From contig NZ_CP054021.1 in assembly GCF_005862305.2 (NCBI RefSeq), positions 3,571,001 to 3,635,000 on the forward strand: a stretch of 64,000 nt of DNA. The letters are read 5' to 3'. The notes under the pieces are model-generated. The model was not told the DNA's origin. It saw nothing but the letters and a program-made list of their open reading frames with translations, and made no database searches. Positions within the stretch are counted from its first letter, which is position 1. Every line of letters begins with the position of its first letter. Below, one piece after another: positions 26,960 to 34,070 of this stretch. Both the position numbers and the translations under genes were made by a program. This DNA comes from Rhizobium indicum (GTDB lineage Bacteria; Pseudomonadota; Alphaproteobacteria; Rhizobiales; Rhizobiaceae).

Positions 26960-28531
26960 TCAGCCCGTCGAGGCCAATTTGGCATTGCGATCGCTGATGA
27001 AGATGCCCGCCTCGGCGGCGGGCATCGCCTTGCCGAAGAGATAGCCCTGGCCGATGTCGCAGCCAAGCTGCAGCAGGAAGGCGAGCTGGCCGTGCTCCTC
27101 GATGCCTTCGGCCGTCGTCTTGATGTTGAGGCTCCTGCCGAGGCCGAGCATGGCGCGGACGATCTTCTCCTGGCGCTCGTCGTCGCGATAGGTGGCGATG
27201 AAGCTTTTGTCGATCTTGATCTTGTCGAAACGATAGCGGGCGAGCTGGGCGAGGCTCGAATAGCCCGTGCCGAAATCGTCGAGCGCGATCTGGATGCCGG
27301 CAGCGTGCAGCTCGTCGAGAATGAGGGCGGCGATGGCGGGATCCTGGATCAGCGCGTTTTCGGTGATCTCCACTTCCAGGCGCTGCGGCGGCAGCCGGCT
27401 TGCCGAAAGGACCTTGAGAATGCGCGACGTCAACAATTTGTCTTCCATTTGCACCGGCGAGACGTTGAAGGACAACGTCACATGCTCCGGCCAGGTGAGG
27501 GCGTCGCTGCAGGCCTGGGTGAGAAGGTCCTCGAACAATGCGGTGATCATGCCGGTTTCCTCGGCAATATCGATGAAGACCGGCGGCGGAATGTTGACGC
27601 CGTCGTCGCCGATCCAACGCGCTAAGGCCTCGAAGCCGCAGAGTTGGCCGGTCTTCAGGTCGATCAGCGGCTGATAGAAGGGCTTGATCGCCTTGTTGGA
27701 GATTGCGGCGCGAAGCCTGGTTTCCAGCGCGGCGCGTTCCGTTACCTTGTCCTGCATCGAAGGTTCGAAGACGAGGTAGTGGTTGGGCCCGCGTGATTTC
27801 GCCTCGTACATGGCGAGGTCGGCACGGTGGGCGGCATCTTCGAGCGGCTCGGCTCCTTCGGCCCAGCGGTCATAGCCGACGCTGGCGCCGACTTCGACGG
27901 CAAAGCCATCGATATGGATCGGTCGGGTGACGGCCTGGATCAGCAGCTTGGCAAAACGCTCCTCGCGCTGCGCCGTCAGGGCAAAGGCGACGATGATGAA
28001 TTCGTCGCCGCCGAAGCGATAGACGCAATCGGCATTGCCGAGCGCGCAGATGCGTCTGGCAACCTCGATCAACAGGACGTCGCCGCCCTTGTGGCCGACC
28101 AGATCGTTGACCTTCTTGAAGCCGTCGAGGTCGACGGAGAAGATGGTGACGTTGTGGTCCCACTCCTCGATCTCGGCCTCGTCGTCCTTGATCGGCCGGG
28201 AGAGGATCTTGCGCTCGAAGGCGTATCGGTTCGGCAGCTTGGTCAGATGGTCGTGGGTTGCGGTCCAATCGGCCTTTGCCTGGGCGGCGGCGCGCAGTTC
28301 CATTTCCTTGCGCAGGTCGGCGATGCGCAGCACCGAATAGATGAAGCTCATGGCGCCGGCGATGCCGAGCGCAAGAACGAGCTTGTCGGCGCCGTACTCG
28401 CCGAAACCGGTCATGAAGGCGACCAGGCTGTCGTCGAGCTGTAGCAGCGTGCCGAGAAGCCAGAGGGTCACTCCAGACACCACGATCGACACGCATTGCC
28501 TTCCGGCCCTGCTTTGGAAAAACACCGGCAT
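26960..28531 (-). CDS. Membrane-bound GGDEF-EAL cyclic-di-GMP protein
   Basis: The 523-aa protein has two N-terminal membrane helices (about residues 12-31 and 49-67), then a short coiled linker, a GGDEF domain (GGDEF at 174-178, DLDGFKKVND upstream) and an EAL domain (EAL at 301-303; DDFGTGYSSLAQL later). Both catalytic signatures are intact, so it may synthesise and/or hydrolyse cyclic-di-GMP at the inner membrane. It lacks an extracytoplasmic sensor, since the loop between the helices is only about 17 residues. The inhibitory RxxD site before GGDEF is absent (GNAD). AGAAGG lies 5 nt before the ATG. Confidence 0.93.
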   Translation of the reverse strand: MPVFFQSRAGRQCVSIVVSGVTLWLLGTLLQLDDSLVAFMTGFGEYGADKLVLALGIAGAMSFIYSVLRIADLRKEMELRAAAQAKADWTATHDHLTKLPNRYAFERKILSRPIKDDEAEIEEWDHNVTIFSVDLDGFKKVNDLVGHKGGDVLLIEVARRICALGNADCVYRFGGDEFIIVAFALTAQREERFAKLLIQAVTRPIHIDGFAVEVGASVGYDRWAEGAEPLEDAAHRADLAMYEAKSRGPNHYLVFEPSMQDKVTERAALETRLRAAISNKAIKPFYQPLIDLKTGQLCGFEALARWIGDDGVNIPPPVFIDIAEETGMITALFEDLLTQACSDALTWPEHVTLSFNVSPVQMEDKLLTSRILKVLSASRLPPQRLEVEITENALIQDPAIAALILDELHAAGIQIALDDFGTGYSSLAQLARYRFDKIKIDKSFIATYRDDERQEKIVRAMLGLGRSLNIKTTAEGIEEHGQLAFLLQLGCDIGQGYLFGKAMPAAEAGIFISDRNAKLASTG

Positions 28532-28763
28532 TATGCCTTCTCCATCTCCACCTTCGCGGAAATATCACGAAAGTCTGAAATGTTTGTTGAAACCAGAAGG
28601 CGAATTATCGGAGGCGGCAGCCTGTTGCTGTGCCGCAGAGACCCGACAGGGCTTGTGGGGAACCAGGGCGTCGTTGTCAGCGCGATCCCGGATCGTGAGG
28701 TCGCTGATGCGGGAAAAGAGCGAAGGCGAGCGTGCCAATGCATCGCCCGCCCTTTCTCGTGCT

Positions 28764-28880
28764 TCAGGCGGTGACGATCAGCAGCGGAACGCTGACAATG
28801 AGACCGACCAGAACCGTGACTGTGGCGACACGCATGAAACGCAGGCGTCGCGTGCGCTCGCCACTCCAATCATATGTCAT
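28764..28880 (-). CDS. 38-aa single-helix membrane protein
   Basis: The frame reads MTYDWSGERTRRLRFMRV followed by one hydrophobic helix (residues 18-37, TVTVLVGLIVSVPLLIV) and ends TA. The ribosome-binding site AAGGAGATGGAAGA before the ATG is strong. The basic stretch before the helix predicts an N-in orientation. It lies between two larger genes on the same strand and is not part of either. I believe it is a real small membrane protein; its function is unknown. Confidence 0.65.
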   Translation of the reverse strand: MTYDWSGERTRRLRFMRVATVTVLVGLIVSVPLLIVTA

Positions 28881-28979
28881 TCTTCCATCTCCTTGGGACA
28901 AGGAAGTAGTCCCCGCAAAGCCGGGTTCAACAGAGATGACGCGATTTGCTTGTGCAAAGCTGGATAAGATCAGCAGTCT

Positions 28980-29534
28980 CTAATGCTGGAAGCGCAGAGA
29001 CCAGCGCTGTCCGTTGCTGGTCATGCGGATGACGGAAAGCGGCTCGACGTCGCTTAGCCAGAAGGAGGAGAGTGGCGCCTGAAGCACATGCACGATCGCT
29101 GCCCGGATGACGGCCGCATGGCTGATGGCGATCACGTGGCCGCCGAGGACGGCCTGGCCATCCATCCAACCGGCGATGCGCGTGCGCAGATCAACAAGGC
29201 TCTCACCGCCATGCGGGGCCGCTTCCGGATCGCTCATCCAGCCAATCAGGTTCTCCGGCTCTTCGGTCCCGATCGCCGCGATCGACCTGCCGGCCCAACG
29301 GCCATGGTCGCAGTCGCAAAGCGCCTGATCTATTTGGGCTTCGAGGCGGAGCGCGTCAGCAGTCTGACGGGCGCGCAAGGCGGGGCTCGTGGCAATACGG
29401 TCGGCGCGGGGCGGGGGGATCATCCTGCCGGCTTCCTCCACTGCCTTGTCCTCCAGCGGTTCGTCGAGCGGGAACATGGCCTTGCGGCTTGCTGCCGTCG
29501 CGCCGTGGCAGATCCAGGTGAGGCGCGTGTTCAC
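28980..29534 (-). CDS. Histidine-phosphatase-superfamily protein (CobC/GpmB-like) beside the cobalt locus
   Basis: This 184-aa protein has the phosphoglycerate mutase fold: catalytic region LTWICHGATAAS near residue 10, SPALRARQTADAL, PHGGESLVDLRTR and the second histidine in AISHAAVIRAA. The usual RHG is CHG here (residues 9-11), so the phosphate-binding arginine is replaced while the catalytic histidine stays. The start is a GTG at 29534; the frame upstream to 29675 runs through the riboswitch promoter region and is not coding. It is divergent from the B12-riboswitch-controlled cbtB, so a role in cobalamin metabolism (alpha-ribazole phosphatase-like) is suggested by context only. Confidence 0.8.
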   Translation of the reverse strand: MNTRLTWICHGATAASRKAMFPLDEPLEDKAVEEAGRMIPPPRADRIATSPALRARQTADALRLEAQIDQALCDCDHGRWAGRSIAAIGTEEPENLIGWMSDPEAAPHGGESLVDLRTRIAGWMDGQAVLGGHVIAISHAAVIRAAIVHVLQAPLSSFWLSDVEPLSVIRMTSNGQRWSLRFQH

Positions 29535-29594
29535 AGCCGTTCTTGTCTCCCCGGAATGCGGCGACAGCGTCCTTCGCCGGCTTGTGAAGTTTCG

Positions 29595-29624
29595 TTGACA
29601 GTCTCTTCGGCGTGCAGATATAAC
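29595..29624 (+). promoter_or_regulatory. Promoter of the riboswitch-cbtBA transcript
   Basis: TTGACA (29595-29600) and TATAAC (29619-29624) are separated by 18 bp. Transcription would start near 29631, just before the riboswitch. Confidence 0.7.
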
Positions 29625-29629
29625 CGTGC

Positions 29630-29745
29630 TGTTGCGGGTTTGGAAGCCGGTGTAAGTCCGGCGCGGTCGCGCCACTGTGACCAGCGTGTCGAAAGCTCTT
29701 CGCGCTGGAAGTCAGACCCTACTGCACAAGCACTCTTTCGACTGA
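29630..29745 (+). promoter_or_regulatory. Cobalamin (adenosylcobalamin) riboswitch
   Basis: The leader contains the conserved core GGAAGCCGGTGTAAGTCCGG followed by CGCGGTCGCGCCACTGTGA, and downstream GGAAGTCAGACCC. These are the signature elements of B12 riboswitches in rhizobia. About 20 nt separate it from the cbtB ribosome-binding site (GGAGG), so control by ribosome access is possible. It should switch cbtBA off when cobalamin is plentiful. Confidence 0.93.
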
Positions 29746-29768
29746 ACGCGTCATTCCCGGAGGAATAC

Positions 29769-29978
29769 ATGTCCGACACCACTTTCGCGCCCGTTGCTGT
29801 ACCGGCGCCGATCCCCGTAGGAGAGATCCTGCCCTGGGCGATCTTCGGCGGCCTGCTGATGCTCATCGTCCTCTATTTCGTCGGCACCGAAGAGGGCGCG
29901 ATGGCGCTGTTCAACGGCATGTATGTGCACGAATTCGTGCATGACGGCCGCCATCTCCTCGGCTTTCCCTGCCACTAA
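29769..29978 (+). CDS. cbtB: Cobalt transporter subunit CbtB
   Basis: This 69-aa protein has one membrane helix (LPWAIFGGLLMLIVLYFVG) and a C-terminal histidine cluster (VHEFVHDGRHLLGFPCH), the hallmark of CbtB. The histidines are the likely metal ligands. GGAGG lies 6 nt before the ATG. It is the first gene under the cobalamin riboswitch and is followed by cbtA after 26 bp; together they are the predicted cobalt uptake system. Confidence 0.93.
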   Translation: MSDTTFAPVAVPAPIPVGEILPWAIFGGLLMLIVLYFVGTEEGAMALFNGMYVHEFVHDGRHLLGFPCH

Positions 29979-30004
29979 AGCGCTTCGCGATCGGAGTTCC
30001 TGAC

Positions 30005-30751
30005 ATGGTTGGAAACCTTCTGCTTCGCGGCATGCTCGCGGGCCTGATTGCCGGTATCCTCGTTTTCGCTTTTGCCCATACCTTCGGCGAGCCGATGGTC
30101 GATGCGGCGATCGCCTTCGAGGAGGCGAGCGCCCAGGCGGCCGGCGAAGCTGCCGAACCTGAAATCGTCAGCCGCGCCACGCAGGCCGGTCTCGGCCTTT
30201 TCACCGGCGTCATGGCCTACAGCGTCGCCGTCGGCGGGCTCTTCGCGCTTGCCTTCGCCTTCGTGCATGGTCGCTTCAGCCGCCTTTCGGCGCGCGGCAC
30301 CTCGGCCGTCATCGCCATTGCCGCCTTCGTGGCGGTCGTGCTTGTTCCCAGCATCAAATATCCCGCCACTCCGCCGGCGGTCGGCAATCCCGACACGATC
30401 GGCGTCAGGACCGAACTGTTCTTCCTGATGATCGTCGTGTCGCTTGCCGCACTCATTGCCGCGGTGGCGCTGTCACGTCGTGTCTCCGAGCGCTTCGGTC
30501 CCTGGAACGGCGCGACTATCGCCGGCATCGCCTATCTCGTCTTCATCGGCCTCGTGCTCTCTCTGCTGCCGCCGATCAACGAGGTGCCGGAGAACTTTTC
30601 GGCGATGGTGCTCTGGGGCTTCCGCACGACCTCGCTCGGCATGCATGCGATCCTCTGGGCAACGCTCGGCCTCGCCTTCGGGGCGCTGGCGGAAAAGCGG
30701 CTTGCCGTTAAGGGCGGGCAACGTGGCCGACCGGCAACGGCATTTCACTGA
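30005..30751 (+). CDS. cbtA: Cobalt transporter subunit CbtA
   Basis: This 248-aa inner-membrane protein has about five to six hydrophobic segments (for example LLLRGMLAGLIAGILVFAFAHTFGEP, GLGLFTGVMAYSVAVGGLFALAF and FFLMIVVSLAALIAAVAL). The N-terminal pattern and the FGEP motif after helix one fit CbtA. It would form the cobalt channel with CbtB. It is co-transcribed with cbtB under the B12 riboswitch; GGAGTTCCTGAC precedes the ATG. A GC-rich hairpin follows the stop. Confidence 0.92.
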   Translation: MVGNLLLRGMLAGLIAGILVFAFAHTFGEPMVDAAIAFEEASAQAAGEAAEPEIVSRATQAGLGLFTGVMAYSVAVGGLFALAFAFVHGRFSRLSARGTSAVIAIAAFVAVVLVPSIKYPATPPAVGNPDTIGVRTELFFLMIVVSLAALIAAVALSRRVSERFGPWNGATIAGIAYLVFIGLVLSLLPPINEVPENFSAMVLWGFRTTSLGMHAILWATLGLAFGALAEKRLAVKGGQRGRPATAFH

Positions 30752-30760
30752 ACGCATTGA

Positions 30761-30785
30761 AGGGCGCCGCTTTTGCCGGCGCCCT
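30761..30785 (+). terminator. Hairpin after cbtA
   Basis: The 9-bp stem AGGGCGCCG / CGGCGCCCT lacks a T-run. It may be a weak or Rho-assisted terminator, or an intercistronic hairpin before the next gene 18 nt further on. Confidence 0.4.
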
Positions 30786-30802
30786 GAACTTCTCGGGCGA
30801 TT

Positions 30803-31435
30803 ATGAAAAACGACAGAGCCAGACCACTGCTGCTGACGGCGTTTTCTGCCGCCGCGTTTTTTTGTGTGGTCGCCGGAAGCGCTTTTGCCCATAGCCGCGG
30901 CGACGGCGGCAGCCATGCCGGGCTGAATATCCCGCAAATCTCCCATGGCGAGATGGCTGTCATATCTGACTATCGCGGTCGGATCATCGATCTTGCATCC
31001 CGCGCCGTCGATACGAACGAGCCGTTCCGGCGCGTGCTGAACTATGCCGCGATCCAGTATTCCTACTGTCTGTGGGGCCGGATGCCGGGCAGCGTGACGG
31101 ATGAGGAAAGCCCGTTCAACGAATGCGCCCATGCTTATCTCGCCGCGACCAAGGCCGTCTTGCTTTCGATGCGCGAGATGCCGCGGGAGGCTGCTGCGGC
31201 GGATGAAATCATTTCTGCGGTCGACGCCGACATGGTGCGGCGCGGGCTTGCGCTGATCAGCTGCCGCTTCAGCGGCGAAGCCTTCAACACGGCCGATATC
31301 GTCAAGCCGCGCTGGAGCGGGATCCCGTTTCATGCCGCCAGCATGGCGTCGCTGACGGGGCTTGCCTCTTTGTTCGGCTTTGGCGTGTTTGCGCTTCGCC
31401 GTTTCTCGCGGCCGAAAGCTCAATCGTCGGAATAG
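30803..31435 (+). CDS. Exported protein with C-terminal membrane anchor, unknown function
   Basis: The 210-aa protein has a signal peptide (PLLLTAFSAAAFFCVVAGSAFA, then H-S-R-G-D-G-G-S-H). A soluble middle with three cysteines (SYCLWGRM, FNECAHAY, LISCRF) follows, then a C-terminal helix (MASLTGLASLFGFGVFALRRF). The histidines directly after the signal peptide could bind metal. Its gene lies 51 bp after cbtA on the same strand with only a hairpin between, so it may share the riboswitch-controlled transcript. No family is recognised. Its 3' end overlaps the convergent molybdoenzyme gene by 16 bp. Confidence 0.7.
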   Translation: MKNDRARPLLLTAFSAAAFFCVVAGSAFAHSRGDGGSHAGLNIPQISHGEMAVISDYRGRIIDLASRAVDTNEPFRRVLNYAAIQYSYCLWGRMPGSVTDEESPFNECAHAYLAATKAVLLSMREMPREAAAADEIISAVDADMVRRGLALISCRFSGEAFNTADIVKPRWSGIPFHAASMASLTGLASLFGFGVFALRRFSRPKAQSSE

Positions 31436-32082
31436 CGCTGCTCGCGCCACGGATCGCCATAGATGTGGTAGCCGTTCTTTTCCCAGAAGCCGGCCTCGTC
31501 GGCGGGCATCAGCTCGATGCGGCGCAGCCATTTGGCGCTTTTCCAGAAATAGAGATGCGGCACGACGAGGCGCATCGGGCCGCCATGCTCCGGCGTTAGC
31601 GGCAGGCCTTCCCAGGCGGTGGCGAGGATCGCGTCCTCGGCGGCGAAATCGGCGAGCGGCAGGTTCGTCGTATAGCCGTCGTAGCTCGTCAGCATGACGT
31701 AAGCTGCTTCCGGCTTCGGCATAGCGAGGTCGAGCAGATCGCGCGTCGAAACGCCCTTCCATTTGTTGTCGTAGCGCGACCAAGTGGTGACGCAGTGGAT
31801 ATCGCTCACCCCCGTGCTCTGTTCGATCGCCTGGAAGTCGGCCCAGGTGAGGGTGCGCGTCGTTTCGACGAGGCCGCGCACCTCGAGCCGCCAGGTCTCG
31901 GTCGAGATGACTGGCTGCTGGCCGAGATCGAGTACAGGCCAGTTCTTGACAAGGTGCTGGCCGGGTGGCAGGCGCTCGGCTTCGGGACGGCCGATACGGC
32001 CGGTCAGGAACTTGCCCTCTGCCGCCCAGCGGCGCTTGGATGTGGTGAGTTTGCTGTCGGCGGGCGTCTGGTCGTCGCTCAT
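31420..32082 (-). CDS. Sulfite-oxidase-like molybdopterin oxidoreductase
   Basis: This 220-aa protein is a single oxidoreductase molybdopterin-binding domain (PF00174 type). The proposed molybdenum-ligand cysteine is in DIHCVTTWSRYDN. The substrate region contains GYTTNLPLADF, and HGGPMRLVVPHLYFWKSAKWLRRIEL is typical. No signal peptide is present, so it should be cytoplasmic, unlike MsrP/YedY or periplasmic sulfite dehydrogenases. The substrate is unknown. ATG 32082 has AAGGAGG 9 nt upstream and is preferred over ATG 32109. It converges on the 210-aa exported protein gene and overlaps it by 16 bp. Confidence 0.88.
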   Translation of the reverse strand: MSDDQTPADSKLTTSKRRWAAEGKFLTGRIGRPEAERLPPGQHLVKNWPVLDLGQQPVISTETWRLEVRGLVETTRTLTWADFQAIEQSTGVSDIHCVTTWSRYDNKWKGVSTRDLLDLAMPKPEAAYVMLTSYDGYTTNLPLADFAAEDAILATAWEGLPLTPEHGGPMRLVVPHLYFWKSAKWLRRIELMPADEAGFWEKNGYHIYGDPWREQRYSDD

Positions 32083-32108
32083 GGGCGGGGCCTCCTTGCG
32101 GTGCAGCA

Positions 32109-32137
32109 ATAGGACATCCGCCCCTCCCGGGTGTCAA
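32109..32137 (-). promoter_or_regulatory. Possible promoter of the molybdoenzyme gene
   Basis: On the minus strand TTGACA (32137-32132) is followed after 17 bp by TCCTAT (32114-32109), about 27 bp before the start codon. The -35 is perfect and the -10 weak. Confidence 0.4.
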
Positions 32138-32237
32138 GTTTCGGCGGCCCCTTGGAAATCCCTAACCACCCCTCTAAACTCGGTCCGTTGGGTATGCCTC
32201 GCTGGGGAGTGGAGGCAGAAAAGGGGAGGAGCCGGTT

Positions 32238-34070
32238 CTGTCTTCGAAATATCGTGCGATAGCGGCGTTGCTGGTGGTGCCGCTGATCATCTTCGCCTTC
32301 TTCACCTATGGGAGCGCGATTGCGACGCGCGCCTATATGGAGGAAGCCTCGGCGCAGGCGGGGACGGCACTGCGCCTTGCCGTTTCGGCACTCAGCGGCC
32401 ATCTCAACCGCTACGAGGCGCTGCCGGCGCTAATCGCCGATCATGACGACATCAAGGAACTGGTGAGCGCGCCTGAAGATGCGGCGCTGCGCGATGCGGC
32501 CAATCTCTATCTCAAGCAGATCAATGGGCTGCTGAAATCCTCCGATATCTATGTGGTCAAGCCAGACGGAGAGACGATCGCGGCCAGCAATTACGATGGG
32601 CCTGCAAGCTTCGTCGGACAGAATTTCAGCTACAGGCCCTATTTCCAGGATGCGATCGAAGGCCGGCAGGCACGGTTTTACGCGCTCGGCACCACCTCGC
32701 TGAAGCGCGGCTATTATTTTGCCGCACCGATCCGAACCGGCGCGGATATTCGTGGCGTCATCGTCTTCAAGGTCGATATCGACATGATCGAATCCTCCTG
32801 GGGCGGCGGCGAATACAAGATTTTCGTCTCCGATCCGGAGGGCATCATCTTCATGTCCGGCAGCCCGGAATGGCTCTACGGCGCGATCCTGCCGCTGACG
32901 GCCGACCGCGTCGCCCGCACCGAGGCGTCGCGGCGTTATGCCAATGCCAGGCTGGCGGCGCTGCCGGTGAGGCGTCACCACTTCGAGCAGCATGAGCTGA
33001 TGACGCTGGCCGGCGAGCGCGGCTCGAGCGAGTATCTGGTGCTCTCGCATTACATGCCGGCCGAGGACTGGACGGTGAACGTGCTGATGGAGACGAGTTC
33101 CATCCGTGCCCAGGCACGCACGGCGCTTGCGGCAGTCTTTCTCTTCCTCTGCATCGCCGGGCTCGCGGTCGCGGTCCTGCGCCAGAGGCGGGCGCGGCTT
33201 GCCGAGCGCATGCAGATGCAAGCCGAAGCCCGCAACGAACTGGAGCGGCGCGTCGAAGAGCGCACAGCCGATCTTGCCCGCGTCAACAGCCGCATCGAAG
33301 AAGAAATCGCCGAACGGCGGCTGACCGAGCACCAGCTCCGACAGACGCAGGCCGATCTGATCCAGGCGGGCAAGCTTGCCGGGCTGGGACAGATGTCGGC
33401 TGCCCTTTCGCACGAGTTCAACCAGCCGCTCGCCGCCGCCAAGACCTATACAGACAGCGCCTCCGTTCTCATCGACCGTGGGCGGACGGAGGAGGCGCGG
33501 GACAATATCCGGCGTATCGGCGGGCTGATCGACCGTATGGCTGCGATCAGCCGGCACCTGCGCAACTTCGCCCGCAAGCCGAACGAGAAGCTTGGTCCCG
33601 TTTCCCTCGACGAGGCGATGCGCGATACGCTCGAGATCATCGCCTGGCGGCTGAAGGCGGCGGATGCCGAGCTGTTGCTCGCTCTCGGGCCGCGTCCGCC
33701 GGTGGTGCGCGCCGGTTCAGTGCGTCTCCAGCAGGTGCTGGTGAACGTGATCTCGAATGCGGCCGATGCGGTGGAAGGGCTGGATGATCGGCGCATCGAG
33801 GTTTCGGCCTTCGAGGAGGCCGGCAAGGTGGTGCTGACTGTCCGGGACCATGGGCCGGGTGTGCCGGCGGCGATCGCCGAGCGTATCTTCGATCCCTTCT
33901 TCACGACGAAGGGCGTCGGCAAGGGGCTCGGCCTCGGGCTTTCGATCTCCTATAACATCATCAAGGATTTCGGCGGCAGCCTTACAGCTGCCAATCATCC
34001 CGAAGGGGGCGCGGTGTTCCGCATCGAGCTGCGATCGGCGGCAGGGCTGATGCCGGAGGCAGCGGAATGA
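32238..34070 (+). CDS. DctB-like membrane sensor histidine kinase
   Basis: This is a roughly 610-aa kinase. A membrane helix near the N-terminus (ALLVVPLIIFAFFTYGSA) and another at about residue 290 (ALAAVFLFLCIAGLAVAVLRQRR) flank a periplasmic double-Cache sensor domain (YVVKPDGETIAASNYDG, FSYRPYFQDAIEGRQARFYALGTT). A coiled coil, the phospho-accepting histidine in AALSHEFNQPLAAAKTY and the ATPase domain (DHGPGVP, GKGLGLGLSIS) follow. It resembles C4-dicarboxylate sensor DctB, but the adjacent tct genes suggest a tricarboxylate or related acid. No ATG/GTG start fits. CTG 32238 has GGGGAGGAG 7 nt upstream; TTG 32268 would cut into the first helix. Confidence 0.88.
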   Translation: MSSKYRAIAALLVVPLIIFAFFTYGSAIATRAYMEEASAQAGTALRLAVSALSGHLNRYEALPALIADHDDIKELVSAPEDAALRDAANLYLKQINGLLKSSDIYVVKPDGETIAASNYDGPASFVGQNFSYRPYFQDAIEGRQARFYALGTTSLKRGYYFAAPIRTGADIRGVIVFKVDIDMIESSWGGGEYKIFVSDPEGIIFMSGSPEWLYGAILPLTADRVARTEASRRYANARLAALPVRRHHFEQHELMTLAGERGSSEYLVLSHYMPAEDWTVNVLMETSSIRAQARTALAAVFLFLCIAGLAVAVLRQRRARLAERMQMQAEARNELERRVEERTADLARVNSRIEEEIAERRLTEHQLRQTQADLIQAGKLAGLGQMSAALSHEFNQPLAAAKTYTDSASVLIDRGRTEEARDNIRRIGGLIDRMAAISRHLRNFARKPNEKLGPVSLDEAMRDTLEIIAWRLKAADAELLLALGPRPPVVRAGSVRLQQVLVNVISNAADAVEGLDDRRIEVSAFEEAGKVVLTVRDHGPGVPAAIAERIFDPFFTTKGVGKGLGLGLSISYNIIKDFGGSLTAANHPEGGAVFRIELRSAAGLMPEAAE

